Assembly: GCA_004173235.1 (NCBI GenBank)
Contig: SEAC01000036.1
Span: 1 to 52,821 of the forward strand
Reading direction: 5' to 3'
Source of the DNA: Chitinophagaceae bacterium
GTDB lineage: Bacteria > Bacteroidota > Bacteroidia > Chitinophagales > Chitinophagaceae
Length of the DNA stretch: 52,821 nt
Made by a program: the position numbers and the translations under genes. The notes beneath the pieces are model-generated. The model did not search any database and was not told the origin of the DNA. It saw only the letters and a list, made by a program, of their open reading frames with translations. Below are positions 17,240 through 26,292 of the stretch, piece after piece. Position 1 is the first letter of the stretch; every line of letters starts with the position of its first letter.

Positions 17240-17246
17240 CCCCTTC

Positions 17247-18509
17247 ATGACCAACCGCACCCCGCAACCACTCACGCCACTGGGTACTCCCGCCGACGAA
17301 TTCCTGCGCCGCCTGGCGCACCAGCGCTTTCCCGGCGGCGTGCAGGTAGATGCCTCCGACGACCGGGCAGCGATCGCGCAAACGGCACGCCTGATCGACG
17401 AAGGAAACACGGTATTGTATGATGCGTGTGTGGCACACGACGGGATGCTGGCCGTGCTCGATGTGCTGGTGGAAAAGCGTGGCCGCTGGACGGGTTACCT
17501 GCTCCGTCCCAGCACGAAGCCGAAAGAAAAGCACTTCATGGATGCCGTACTCATGGCCCAGCTCTGGGACGGCGCCGGTTACCCGCTCGACGAAACCGCA
17601 CTCCTGTTGCTGAACAGCCAATATGTACGCCGGGGCGAGCTCGACCCGCAGGAGCTTTTTTGTGAGGAGCGCATCCGGCGCGTTCGGTTTACGCAGCAGG
17701 ACATTCGCGGGCGCATGCAGATGCTCAAGCGTATGGCTGCGAAAGACCGCGAGCGCGCTGCACGCGCAGGCTCCGGCGATGCGCCACGTGCGCCGCAATG
17801 GGGAAAAGACGTTACGCCGCCAGGCATGCTCGGTCCCGTAGAAATACAGGTGGAGGGCGACGCGCTGGACCGTTATGTGTCGGCCATCGGTTACCCGCGC
17901 TATTTCATGGATTTCGAATCCTACCAGGTGGCCATTCCCGAGTGGGACGGGCACTGGCCTTTCCGCCAGCTGCCGTTCCAGTTTTCTATGCACGTTCAGC
18001 GCTCGGCAGGCGCTTCGCTCGAGCATATTTCCTTTATAGCCGAGGGCGATGTGGAACCCACGCTTGCCTTCGGCAAAGCGCTCCTCGAGACCACCGGGCA
18101 CGAAGGTCCCGTGCTTGTTTACAACCGCGACTCCGAGCAGCTCATTCTCGACCAGCTGGAGAAAGATCATCCGCAATGGCAGGATGCACTCGAAGCGCTG
18201 CGCCAGCGCCTTGTAGATATACAGGCTCCGTTCAGCGCTGGCTGGGTGCGCATTCCAGCCAACGGGAATAAGCTGTCGCTGAAATATGTGCTGCCTGCGC
18301 TGGTGCCCGACATGAACTATACCGAGCTCGCAATCGCCGATGGCGAAGAGGCGCACCTTGCCTACAACCGCCTCCGCCATTCGAAAGATGAAGATGAGGT
18401 GGCGCGCATCCGCGAAGACCTGGCGGCCTATTGCGCCGTCGACACGCTCGCTATGGTGCGCATCCTCGAACGCCTGGAGCAATTGTCGCGTGACAGCGCC
18501 GTACGCTAG
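17247..18509 (+). CDS. DUF2779 nuclease-like protein 2 (N-terminal nuclease and Fe-S motifs lost)
   Basis: The 420-aa paralogue is clearly related along its full length to the proteins at 15296 and 19108 (shared phrases include YVRRGELD, GHWPFRQLPFQFS and LKYVLPALVP). It lacks the first about 45 residues with the N-terminal Cys. The ExK pair is replaced by L-L-R (85-87), although Asp72 is kept, and the C-x5-C-x5-C cluster is gone (only Cys61, Cys139 and Cys396 remain). The C-terminal DEDD-like motifs are kept: FMDFES (Asp222, Glu224), VYNRDSE, and YCAVD (395-399). It could have a single-nuclease or a binding role. It follows the TM2 gene by 33 bases. A GTAGAAATAC word lies at 17838-17847. Confidence 0.86.
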   Translation: MTNRTPQPLTPLGTPADEFLRRLAHQRFPGGVQVDASDDRAAIAQTARLIDEGNTVLYDACVAHDGMLAVLDVLVEKRGRWTGYLLRPSTKPKEKHFMDAVLMAQLWDGAGYPLDETALLLLNSQYVRRGELDPQELFCEERIRRVRFTQQDIRGRMQMLKRMAAKDRERAARAGSGDAPRAPQWGKDVTPPGMLGPVEIQVEGDALDRYVSAIGYPRYFMDFESYQVAIPEWDGHWPFRQLPFQFSMHVQRSAGASLEHISFIAEGDVEPTLAFGKALLETTGHEGPVLVYNRDSEQLILDQLEKDHPQWQDALEALRQRLVDIQAPFSAGWVRIPANGNKLSLKYVLPALVPDMNYTELAIADGEEAHLAYNRLRHSKDEDEVARIREDLAAYCAVDTLAMVRILERLEQLSRDSAVR

Positions 18510-18533
18510 CATTCACCCGCCGGGTATACCGCA

Positions 18534-18588
18534 ATAAAAAGAGGCCCTTTGTAACGGGCATCCTTTGAATGCCTGCCGTTAAGGGCCG
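18534..18588 (-). terminator. Terminator hairpin of the DUF805 gene
   Basis: A long imperfect inverted repeat, GGCCCTT...AACGG / CCGTTAAGGGCC, is followed on the minus strand by CTCTTTTTAT. It lies between the convergent DUF2779-2 and DUF805 genes. Confidence 0.75.
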
Positions 18589-18608
18589 CGAAAATTTATG
18601 CAACCTGC

Positions 18609-19007
18609 TTAGAGCGCCTGCTTTTCTTCCACCACGGGAAGGTCGTAGCTGCGTTCGAAGCCGAACTGAACATCGTTTCCGAGGTTCTTCGGGTTATGTC
18701 CGTAGCGGTTGATGCCGAACTGGCCATCTGCGAAAAGCAGCCACAGTCCATAGAAGGGTATGATCTGCCACCAGCCGCTGTTACCGAGGTCGTGGCAGCG
18801 CTTGGCCGCCTGTGCAATGAGGAACCAGAAGCCCGCGATGAGCGAGCCGAAGCCGAGCGCGACGCTGATCATTGACCCAAGGGCGCTGCCTTCGAATACA
18901 TTTTCAACGAGGCCGAGGATAAAGAACGCAGCGTAAAAGATGATGATGGAAAGCCCGTATTCCATGCGGCGGATGCGGCCTTCGAACGAAAAAGGATTTT
19001 TAAACAT
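18609..19007 (-). CDS. DUF805 family membrane protein
   Basis: The 132-aa product matches DUF805 (YhaH-like): an FSFEGRIRRMEYG N-terminus, three to four hydrophobic segments, and the conserved AKRCHDLGNSGWWQIIPF block (about 77-94) followed by the DGQFGINRYGHNP signature. Function is unknown; it is an inner-membrane protein. I start at 19007 (MFKNPFSF), where the family N-terminus begins, rather than at 19040. It is on the opposite strand to the DUF2779 genes and interrupts their series. The short 100-base gap to the third DUF2779 gene is a divergent promoter region. Confidence 0.88.
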   Translation of the reverse strand: MFKNPFSFEGRIRRMEYGLSIIIFYAAFFILGLVENVFEGSALGSMISVALGFGSLIAGFWFLIAQAAKRCHDLGNSGWWQIIPFYGLWLLFADGQFGINRYGHNPKNLGNDVQFGFERSYDLPVVEEKQAL

Positions 19008-19107
19008 TGCAGTTAGTTTTCTTGTGCGGAAAGAAGGCAAGTTACTCCATTAGGTACATCCAGCGGGCAGGTTACCGCTTCTTTTTCGGTGTACCTTGCG
19101 CTCCCTG

Positions 19108-20439
19108 ATGGCGTCCGCTTACCTCACTTCTTCCTCCCTGCTTGCTGCAACGCACTGCGCGCGCCGTCTCTGGCTGCAACGGCATGCACCTGAGTCGCGG
19201 ACAGACCAGATGGAAGCCCCGAAGCCCGACGTTGCGCTCCTGGCCCGCGGACTTTTTACCGGCGGTGCCGATGGCGGTGCATCTCAACTTGAAACGGAGG
19301 ATGCGTTGGAACGGACGCGCATGTTGCTGATGCAGGGAGAGGAGCTGCTGTACGATGCTGCCTTTGCCTATAACGGAGTGCTGGTTACCGTAGATATACT
19401 GTCTCGCCGCCGCAACCGGTGGTATGCTTCGGTTGTGCGCTGCGCCACTTCGGTGAAGCCGGCGCACATGGCCGATGCGGCGCTGCAGGCACTGGTGCTC
19501 GATGGAAACGGCATCCGGTTATCGGGAAGCCAGGTGATCTATCTCAACAAGACATACGTTCGTCGCGGCGCCCTCGACCTGGAACAGCTTTTCTTAGCCA
19601 CGCCGGTTACGAAAGCCGTTCGCGGGATGCTTCCCTCCATTGAACTGCGCATCGCGCGGATGAAGCGGCTGCTGGAAGCCGACATGCCCTTTGTGGCCAT
19701 CGGTGCGCAATGCCACAAGCCGGGGCCCTGCTGGTTTCACCCGCACTGCGCCGGTATGGAGGAAACGACCCGCGAAGCCGAGGGCGACGCGCCCATCGAA
19801 GTAGACCGGCCCGCGGTCGGGGCTTTCCTGGAGCGCCTGCAGTACCCATTGCAGTTTGTCGATTTTGAAGCCTACCAGCCACCGGTGCCGGAATATGAAG
19901 GACACTGGCCCTATCGCCAGGTGCCCTTTCAATATTCCCTGCATGTGCAGCACGAGCCCGGCGCCGCCGTCACGCACCGCTCGTTTCTTGCGGAGGCAAG
20001 CGGCGACCCGGGCCGCACATTCCTCGAATCGCTGCTGCGCGACCTGGAGGCTGAAGGGTCGGTGATCGTTTTCGGCCGCTCCACCGAAAGCACGATCCTG
20101 GCGCAGATGGGCCGCGATCATCCTGACCTTGAAGAAGCCGCGCTTGCTGTGCGTGACCGTCTCGTAGACCTTGCGGTGCCTTTCCTCGAAAAACAAGTGC
20201 TGATCCCCTCGCTCAAGGGCCGCAGCTCGCTGAAGGCCGTGCTGCCCGCGCTGCTCCCGGGCCAGTCATACGAAGGCCTGGCCATCGCCGATGGGGGCGA
20301 TGCGCACCGCGCGTTCTCCTGGCTGCGGCAGGAAACCGACCCCGCCCGCATGGCACAGATCCGTGCCGATCTGCTTGCCTACTGCGCGCTCGATACCTGG
20401 GCGATGGTGCTCATCCTGGAGAGGCTCCGCAGCCTCTGA
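19108..20439 (+). CDS. DUF2779 nuclease-like protein 3 (Fe-S cysteines kept, ExK lost)
   Basis: The 443-aa paralogue keeps the Cas4-like cysteines: Cys17 in THCARRLWL and Cys202, Cys208, Cys214 with the same C-x5-C-x5-C spacing as paralogue 1. The first acid remains (Asp96 in TVDILS) but the ExK pair is V-V-R (109-111), so nuclease activity of this half is unlikely. The DUF2779 half is mostly kept: FVDFEA (Asp252, Glu254) and YCALD (425-429). The middle motif reads VIVFGRSTE, with Gly323 in place of the conserved Asn and Glu327 retained. ATG 19108 is preferred to the TTG at 19096. The stop codon abuts the stop of the convergent gene at 20440. Confidence 0.86.
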   Translation: MASAYLTSSSLLAATHCARRLWLQRHAPESRTDQMEAPKPDVALLARGLFTGGADGGASQLETEDALERTRMLLMQGEELLYDAAFAYNGVLVTVDILSRRRNRWYASVVRCATSVKPAHMADAALQALVLDGNGIRLSGSQVIYLNKTYVRRGALDLEQLFLATPVTKAVRGMLPSIELRIARMKRLLEADMPFVAIGAQCHKPGPCWFHPHCAGMEETTREAEGDAPIEVDRPAVGAFLERLQYPLQFVDFEAYQPPVPEYEGHWPYRQVPFQYSLHVQHEPGAAVTHRSFLAEASGDPGRTFLESLLRDLEAEGSVIVFGRSTESTILAQMGRDHPDLEEAALAVRDRLVDLAVPFLEKQVLIPSLKGRSSLKAVLPALLPGQSYEGLAIADGGDAHRAFSWLRQETDPARMAQIRADLLAYCALDTWAMVLILERLRSL

Positions 20440-20865
20440 TCACTTTCCGAACAAGCCGCCGAGCTTATCGCCAAGCCCGCCCAGCATTCCGCCAAGTCCG
20501 TCGGGCGTTATGCTCGAATCGTTGGGATCGTTGGCTTTGCTGGCAAGCTTCTGGAGCAGTCCGGGCAATGCACCCGCAATGGCCCCGGTAGCTGCCGGCG
20601 GCAGTCCGAGCTTATTGCCCAGTGCGCTAACGATACCGCCCGAGATGGCGCCCGTGAGGGGGCTTCCGGAACCAGCCGCATGCTGGAGCTGGCTGAGCAC
20701 GCCACCGATGCCTCCCTGGCTCGGGGCTTCCTGGGCCATCCCCTGCGTGATTTGGCGGGCCACTTCCTCGTGCACCTGCTCCTGCTGACCCGCGGGCACC
20801 GCTTGTGTGATCTCGGGGTGATTGTTAAGATGCTCTTTGACTAAACTGACAACCTGGTCGAACAT
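20440..20865 (-). CDS. DUF937-like Gly-rich protein
   Basis: The 141-aa soluble protein has a helical N-terminus (MFDQVVSLVKEHLNN, about 1-15), a Gln/Glu-rich middle and a C-terminal half built of small-residue helices and glycines (GLGGMLGGLGDKLGGLFGK). This resembles DUF937/YidB-type proteins, whose function is unknown. I start at 20865; the longer frame to 20994 adds non-family sequence. No signal peptide is seen. Its stop directly abuts the stop of the third DUF2779 gene. The 237-base gap up to 21103 shows no further gene. Confidence 0.65.
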   Translation of the reverse strand: MFDQVVSLVKEHLNNHPEITQAVPAGQQEQVHEEVARQITQGMAQEAPSQGGIGGVLSQLQHAAGSGSPLTGAISGGIVSALGNKLGLPPAATGAIAGALPGLLQKLASKANDPNDSSITPDGLGGMLGGLGDKLGGLFGK

Positions 20866-21102
20866 AACGGTAGTTTTTAGAATTCGAAACTGCACCATAA
20901 GCGTACCAGCCCCGCTTTTGCCCTGCGTATCGGACCATTCGACCTTCCTAACCCATTTTTCACCCGCTTTAGTACGCAATCGATCGAAGGGCAACGTACC
21001 TTCGCCAACCCCATTATCCGTCGCTTGAAAAGCCCGGCCGTTGTGCTACCGTGCTGCGCCTGTTTCCAAACCTAAACCCGTACCGCAATCAACCAGCTTC
21101 TT

Positions 21103-24100
21103 ATGAGCTTTCGCCTGCGACTTTTTTCTTTCCTCTCGTTCTTCCTGCTTGCGCTTGGAGTCTCTGCCCAGCAGCCTTCACCCGGCGTTCGCTCCCAAGC
21201 CGTAGCTGGTGGCCGGTTCGTGCTTGTGCATACCGGCAGCGGCCGGCCCGTAAGTGCGCAGCGGTTCGACGAGGTGCATCCCTTTTCGCGCGGATTTGCT
21301 GTTGTGCGCATCGGCGCGCGGTGGGGTTTTGTAAATGGACGTGGCGAACTGGTGCAACCGCCGGCATTTGACGAGCTCAGCGATTTTGTGGAAAGTTCTA
21401 CGCTGGCACGCGTGGGCGGCAACTGGAAACTGGTGGATACTGCCGGCAACATCCGCCGCACTTTCAATGCCGGCTGGCAGCCTTCCGTCGGTTCGCGCCA
21501 GGCGCACGCAGAGCCGCCCGTGTCGCGGGTGCTGACGCCGCACCCCGAGTTGCCTGCGCGCCCGGCCACCCTTTCGGCCGGCGATTGTCCGTTCAACCTC
21601 GACTTCGAGGCGGGCAATTTCACCAACTGGAAGTGCTTCCAGGGCGACGTGGAAAGTCCCATGGGCGTCAACAACATCACTGTCTTTCCGTCGGCACCTA
21701 TCAACAACCAGCACACGATCGTGCCGCACGCAACCCCCTCGCGCCGCGACTTTTATGGCGGCTTCCCCACCAATCCTCCCGATGGTAGCCAGTATGCCGT
21801 GCGGCTTGGAAACGACAACGTGGCCCGCGGCGCCGAGCGCATCCGCTATGTGATTCATGTGCCCAATCCTGCCAACGAATATTCGGTACGCTTTCAATAT
21901 GCCGTGGTGCTCGAGAACCCCGATGACGCCAGCACCGGCACGCCCCACGACGATTACGAGCAGCCACGCTTTACGGCGAAAATGTTCGATTCCGCTTCGG
22001 GTGAATTCCTGCCTTGCGCATCCTTCACCTACGTGGCATCGCTGGTGCCCGGCTTTCAGCTGTCGCCCATTACAACCGGGGGGCAATACTCTTCGCCTGC
22101 CGGTGCCCCCATTCGGTACAAGCCCTGGTCGTCGGTGTACGTAAACTTGTCGCGCTTCGCAGGCCGCACGCTTTATTTTGAATTCACCACGGCCGACTGC
22201 ACGCTTGGTGGTCACTTCGGGTATGCGTACGTGGATGTGTCGGAGTGCGGCTCGGCGGCAAAGCTTACCTACGACTGCGCCCCGCCGAACCCGACGCTGC
22301 TGGAAGGTCCGCCGGGTTTCCAAACCTACCAATGGTGGAATGCAAGCTTCAGCCAGCAACTGTCTACGCAGCAAAATTTCGCGCTCAACCCGGGGCCACC
22401 CATCGGCACGGCCTATTGGCTGGTGGTGAAACCGTTCAACAACACCGACTGTAATTCCTGTAATTGTACGGATACGCTTCGCGTGGCAGCCAACCCGGTC
22501 TTTCCCACTGCCACGGCAGGCCCCGACCGGGTGATCTGCGAAACCGGCAGCGTTACGCTGGGAGGAGGCAGCGCTGTTCCCACCAACACGTATACATGGT
22601 CGCCGGCTACCGGGTTGCTTTCGCCCAGTAGTCCTACCACCATTCAAAACGGATCGGTCGGCGGAAGCTATGTGCTTACCGTGACGGATACCAACCACTG
22701 CGTTACGCGCGACACCGTGGATGTGACGATACAACCCAAGCCCGTGGCCGGCTTCACCATTGCCAACACGGCGCTTTGTGCAGGCGATGTGTTCACCTTC
22801 ACCAACGGCAGCACGGTTGCGGCCGGAACGCTGAGCCAGCTTTGGTATTTCGGCGATGGGCAAACGTCCACGCTGGCCAATCCAACCCATACCTACGCCA
22901 CCGGCGGCTCGTACGTGGTGAAGCTCGTTACGAGTACCTCGGGCGGATGTAAGGACAGTCTATCACTTCCCATCACCGTATACCGCAAGCCTACACCACT
23001 GTTCACGCCCAATGCGCAGGGGCAATGCATCACCGGAAACAACTTTCAATTCATCAACGGTTCCACCTTGAGCGGCGGCACTTTTTCGGGTGTATGGAAC
23101 TTCGGCGACAACAGTAGTTCTACGGTAGTCAACCCAACGCATTCTTATGCGCAGCCGGGCACCTATCCCGTTACACTCGTGCTCACTTCCGACAAGGGCT
23201 GCATAGATAGCGTACGGCAGAACATGGTGGTGGATCCGATTCCCACTGCTGCTTTCAATATCAATACGGCGGGGCAATGTCTCAATGGCAACCGCTTCCA
23301 GTTCACCGATCAGTCGCTGGTCAGCATTGGCACCTACAGCACCGTTTACAATCTTGGAGATGGCAACACCAGCACGCAGGGCAGTCCTTCTTATACCTAC
23401 ACCGCTCCCGGCACCTACAGCGTTCAGCTTACCGTCAACACGCCCAATGGCTGCATCCATTCCATCACCCACCCGGTGACGGTGTATCACAAGCCGGTGC
23501 CCGTGTTCACCATCTCCAATGCGGCGCAATGCCTGCGCAACAACAGTTTCACTTTCAACTCGGGAAGCAGCATCGGCGCCGGCAGTATCACGCTTCTTTG
23601 GAACCTGGGAGATAACAACCAGTCTACCCAACCGGGCGTTACCCATACCTATGCTGCTGCGGGCACTTATACCGTGCAGCTGCTTGCGGTGAGCGATCGC
23701 GGATGCAAAGACAGCCTGCGCATGCCGGTAGTGGTGCACCCGATGCCACAACCGGCCTATACGGTCAACAACGCAGCGCAGTGCCTCAACGGCAACAATT
23801 TCGTGATGACCAACGCGTCGCAAATCCAGGGCGGCACCATGACCTATCAATGGAGCTACAGCGATGGTGGCACGTCGGCAAGCACGTCGCCGGCACACAG
23901 CTTCGCCAACTACGGTCCCTATTCCATCGGCATGGTGGCCACGAGCGACAAGGGCTGCATCGACAGCACCCGGCAGGCAGTGATGGTTCACCCGAAGCCG
24001 ATGCCTGCCTTCGTTGCCAACACTCCGCAGCAATGCCTGCGCGGCAACAACTACCAGTTCACGGGCAGCGGCTCCATCGCTGTCGGAAACATCACCTCGC

Positions 24101-25248
24101 TCTGGCATTTTGGTGACGGTTCCACATCAAGCCTCGTACATCCTTCGCACGTATATACCAGCGCGGGAAGTTATTCGGTGCGGCAGGTGCTTACGAGCGA
24201 CAAGGGTTGCAAAGACAGCGCACTGCTGCCGGTTGATGTCATTGCAAACCCAACGGTGCGCACGGGCGTATCGCCGCGCCTGCAGGCACTGTGTGAAGGC
24301 GACAGCCTCCAGCTCAATGCACAGGGGGCAAGCACGTATTCGTGGAGTCCGGCTACGGCACTGAGTTGCACCAACTGCGCCACTCCAAAGGCCGCGCCGA
24401 TCGTCGATCAGACATATTACCTCATTGGCTATAATAGCTTCGGGTGCCCCGGTGAAGACACCGTGCAGGTTTCCGTGAAGCATCCCATTCAAGTCACTGC
24501 CGCTGGCATCACCATTTGCTCGCGCGTGCAGGGCCAGTTGGCGGCGCAGGGTGCAAGCACATACAGCTGGTCTCCGGCAACGGGCCTCAGCGATCCGGCC
24601 TCGCCCCGTCCTGCCGTTATTCTCGATAGCACGCAGGTGTACCAACTGGTTGGTTACGACAGCGTGCATTGCTTCACCGATACCATCAACGTACTCGTGC
24701 ATGTAGACCCATCGCCTTCGGTAGACCTCGGGCCGGATGTGCAACTTCCTACCGGATCGGTGCTGCAGCTCGCTCCCGCGATCGGTAATGGGCCGATCAT
24801 CAGCTGGACCTGGACGCCCGCGCGCGACCTGAGTTGCAGCAATTGTCCCACTCCGGTTGCAAGTGTGCACAACGATATGCTCTATGTGCTGAAGGTGGTG
24901 AACAACTTCGGTTGCAAGTCGAGCGACACACTGCGCATCGGGGCCTTCTGTAAAGACGCGCAATTATTTGTTGCCAATGCTTTCACGCCCAACGGCGACG
25001 GTGTGAACGATGTACTCTTCCCGCAGGCCTTGGGCATCGCCAAGGTGAAATACTTCCGCATCTTCAACCGCTGGGGTGAGCTTCTTTTCGAGCGCACTGA
25101 ATTTGTGCCGAACGATGCGCGCTATGGTTGGGACGGCAAGATCAGGGGCGTTGTTGCGCCGCCGGATGTGTTTACGTGGACGGCAATGGTAGTTTGTGAA
25201 AACAAGATCGAGTACACGCTCAAGGGCAATGTCTCGGTGATCAAATAA
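21103..25248 (+). CDS. T9SS-secreted adhesin: WG repeats, PKD repeats, type B C-terminal domain
   Basis: The 1381-aa protein starts with a Sec signal (cleavage after GVSAQ). Residues about 40-125 contain two WG-type repeats (ARWGFVNGRGELV and GNWKLVDTAGNI). About 160-400 is a beta-rich, carbohydrate-binding-like domain. Six PKD repeats (about 540-1050) follow, with motifs such as FGDGQTST, FGDNSSST and FGDGSTSS. The last about 90 residues, opening NAFTPNGDGVNDVLF and containing FNRWGELLF and YGWDGK, are the gliding-motility-associated type B sorting domain of T9SS cargo, so it should be exported and displayed on the cell surface. Its PorP/SprF partner follows immediately. Role inferred: adhesion or gliding. 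A GTAGTTCTAC word lies at 23114-23123. Confidence 0.92.
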   Translation: MSFRLRLFSFLSFFLLALGVSAQQPSPGVRSQAVAGGRFVLVHTGSGRPVSAQRFDEVHPFSRGFAVVRIGARWGFVNGRGELVQPPAFDELSDFVESSTLARVGGNWKLVDTAGNIRRTFNAGWQPSVGSRQAHAEPPVSRVLTPHPELPARPATLSAGDCPFNLDFEAGNFTNWKCFQGDVESPMGVNNITVFPSAPINNQHTIVPHATPSRRDFYGGFPTNPPDGSQYAVRLGNDNVARGAERIRYVIHVPNPANEYSVRFQYAVVLENPDDASTGTPHDDYEQPRFTAKMFDSASGEFLPCASFTYVASLVPGFQLSPITTGGQYSSPAGAPIRYKPWSSVYVNLSRFAGRTLYFEFTTADCTLGGHFGYAYVDVSECGSAAKLTYDCAPPNPTLLEGPPGFQTYQWWNASFSQQLSTQQNFALNPGPPIGTAYWLVVKPFNNTDCNSCNCTDTLRVAANPVFPTATAGPDRVICETGSVTLGGGSAVPTNTYTWSPATGLLSPSSPTTIQNGSVGGSYVLTVTDTNHCVTRDTVDVTIQPKPVAGFTIANTALCAGDVFTFTNGSTVAAGTLSQLWYFGDGQTSTLANPTHTYATGGSYVVKLVTSTSGGCKDSLSLPITVYRKPTPLFTPNAQGQCITGNNFQFINGSTLSGGTFSGVWNFGDNSSSTVVNPTHSYAQPGTYPVTLVLTSDKGCIDSVRQNMVVDPIPTAAFNINTAGQCLNGNRFQFTDQSLVSIGTYSTVYNLGDGNTSTQGSPSYTYTAPGTYSVQLTVNTPNGCIHSITHPVTVYHKPVPVFTISNAAQCLRNNSFTFNSGSSIGAGSITLLWNLGDNNQSTQPGVTHTYAAAGTYTVQLLAVSDRGCKDSLRMPVVVHPMPQPAYTVNNAAQCLNGNNFVMTNASQIQGGTMTYQWSYSDGGTSASTSPAHSFANYGPYSIGMVATSDKGCIDSTRQAVMVHPKPMPAFVANTPQQCLRGNNYQFTGSGSIAVGNITSLWHFGDGSTSSLVHPSHVYTSAGSYSVRQVLTSDKGCKDSALLPVDVIANPTVRTGVSPRLQALCEGDSLQLNAQGASTYSWSPATALSCTNCATPKAAPIVDQTYYLIGYNSFGCPGEDTVQVSVKHPIQVTAAGITICSRVQGQLAAQGASTYSWSPATGLSDPASPRPAVILDSTQVYQLVGYDSVHCFTDTINVLVHVDPSPSVDLGPDVQLPTGSVLQLAPAIGNGPIISWTWTPARDLSCSNCPTPVASVHNDMLYVLKVVNNFGCKSSDTLRIGAFCKDAQLFVANAFTPNGDGVNDVLFPQALGIAKVKYFRIFNRWGELLFERTEFVPNDARYGWDGKIRGVVAPPDVFTWTAMVVCENKIEYTLKGNVSVIK

Positions 25249-25254
25249 GTGAAG

Positions 25255-26292
25255 ATGAAACGTGGTGCACTGATAGGACTTTCGCTCATGCTACTCCTCG
25301 CCGCGCGCGAGGCAGCGGCGCAGGATATCAACTTCTCGCAGTTCTACGAGCTGCCGCTGTTGCGTAATCCTGCGCTCGCCGGCACGTACAAGGGCGACTT
25401 CCGCGTTACCAGTGCCTTTCGGCGCCAGTGGAGCAGCGTTACTACGCCCTACGAAACGGTGGCTTTGGGATCGGAGTTGCGCCTCGCCTCCAAAACCAGC
25501 GACAACTATATGAGCGTCGGATGCCAGATCACGCACGACGTTGCCGGCGATTCGCGCCTCACGCGCACGCAGGCGCTCCCGATGCTGGCATTTCACAAAT
25601 CGCTCAACAGCGCGCGCGATGCGTACCTCACGCTGGGCGTGCTCGGTGGCTTCGTGCAGCAGCGATTCGATGCTTCAGGCCTTCGCTTCTCGGATCAGTT
25701 TGTTGGGGGCGGCTACAGTGCTGCAAACCCCACGCGTGAAAATTTCACGAACAATACGTTGAATTATGCCGACCTCACCGTTGGACTGACCTATAGCAGC
25801 ACGTTTGGCGACGGCGAAAGTGCAGGCACCCGGTATTATATCGGTGCGGCCCTCTTTCATCTTACCGAGCCGCGCGTAGCTTTCAGCCCGGCCAACGACA
25901 TCCGCCTCAACAAGAAATTTGTGTTCAATGCAGGCCTCTCGATTCCGTTGAGCGAAACGGAGCGCGTTGTGCTTTATGCCGACTACTTCATGCAGGGTGG
26001 CAACCGGCAGGCGCAGGGCGGGCTGTTGTGGAGAAAGGATCTTGGCCAGCAGGAGGAAGACCTTCCCGTAAGCCTCTACCTCGGCGGCTTCTACCGCGGC
26101 AACGACGCCGTGGTGCCCGTAGTAAAACTCGATTACCACAAGCTTGGTTTCGGCCTTACCTACGATATGAACGTGAGCAAGCTGAAGACGGCATCCAAAG
26201 CGCGCGGTGGCGCCGAGCTCACGGTCTCGTACCGGGGCTTCCTCAGCTCCGACCGTAGTTCTACGGATAAAATGCGTTGTCCGTACTTCTGA
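25255..26292 (+). CDS. PorP/SprF family T9SS outer-membrane protein (partner of adhesin 1)
   Basis: The 345-aa protein has a signal peptide (cleavage near AAAQ) and then the family opening AQDINFSQFYELPLLRNP, identical to the paralogue at 42433. The remainder alternates in beta-barrel fashion. SprF-type proteins help to secrete or anchor one SprB-like adhesin each, normally the one encoded just upstream, as here (gap of 6 bases). I prefer ATG 25255 to GTG 25249. The 3' end overlaps the convergent gluQ gene by 32 bases, and the word CCGTAGTTCTACGG sits in the overlap (26253-26266), encoding RSST here. Confidence 0.92.
   Translation: MKRGALIGLSLMLLLAAREAAAQDINFSQFYELPLLRNPALAGTYKGDFRVTSAFRRQWSSVTTPYETVALGSELRLASKTSDNYMSVGCQITHDVAGDSRLTRTQALPMLAFHKSLNSARDAYLTLGVLGGFVQQRFDASGLRFSDQFVGGGYSAANPTRENFTNNTLNYADLTVGLTYSSTFGDGESAGTRYYIGAALFHLTEPRVAFSPANDIRLNKKFVFNAGLSIPLSETERVVLYADYFMQGGNRQAQGGLLWRKDLGQQEEDLPVSLYLGGFYRGNDAVVPVVKLDYHKLGFGLTYDMNVSKLKTASKARGGAELTVSYRGFLSSDRSSTDKMRCPYF
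26253..26266. repeat. CCGTAGTTCTACGG palindromic word at a convergent gene overlap
   Basis: Perfect 14-mer. On the plus strand it encodes part of the PorP C-terminus; on the minus strand its CTA supplies the TAG stop of gluQ (26261-26263). Confidence 0.75.

Noticed and set aside
17043..18512. 489-codon open frame antisense to the second DUF2779 gene
   Set aside because: No start signal, no motif, and it mirrors a gene with two clear paralogues.
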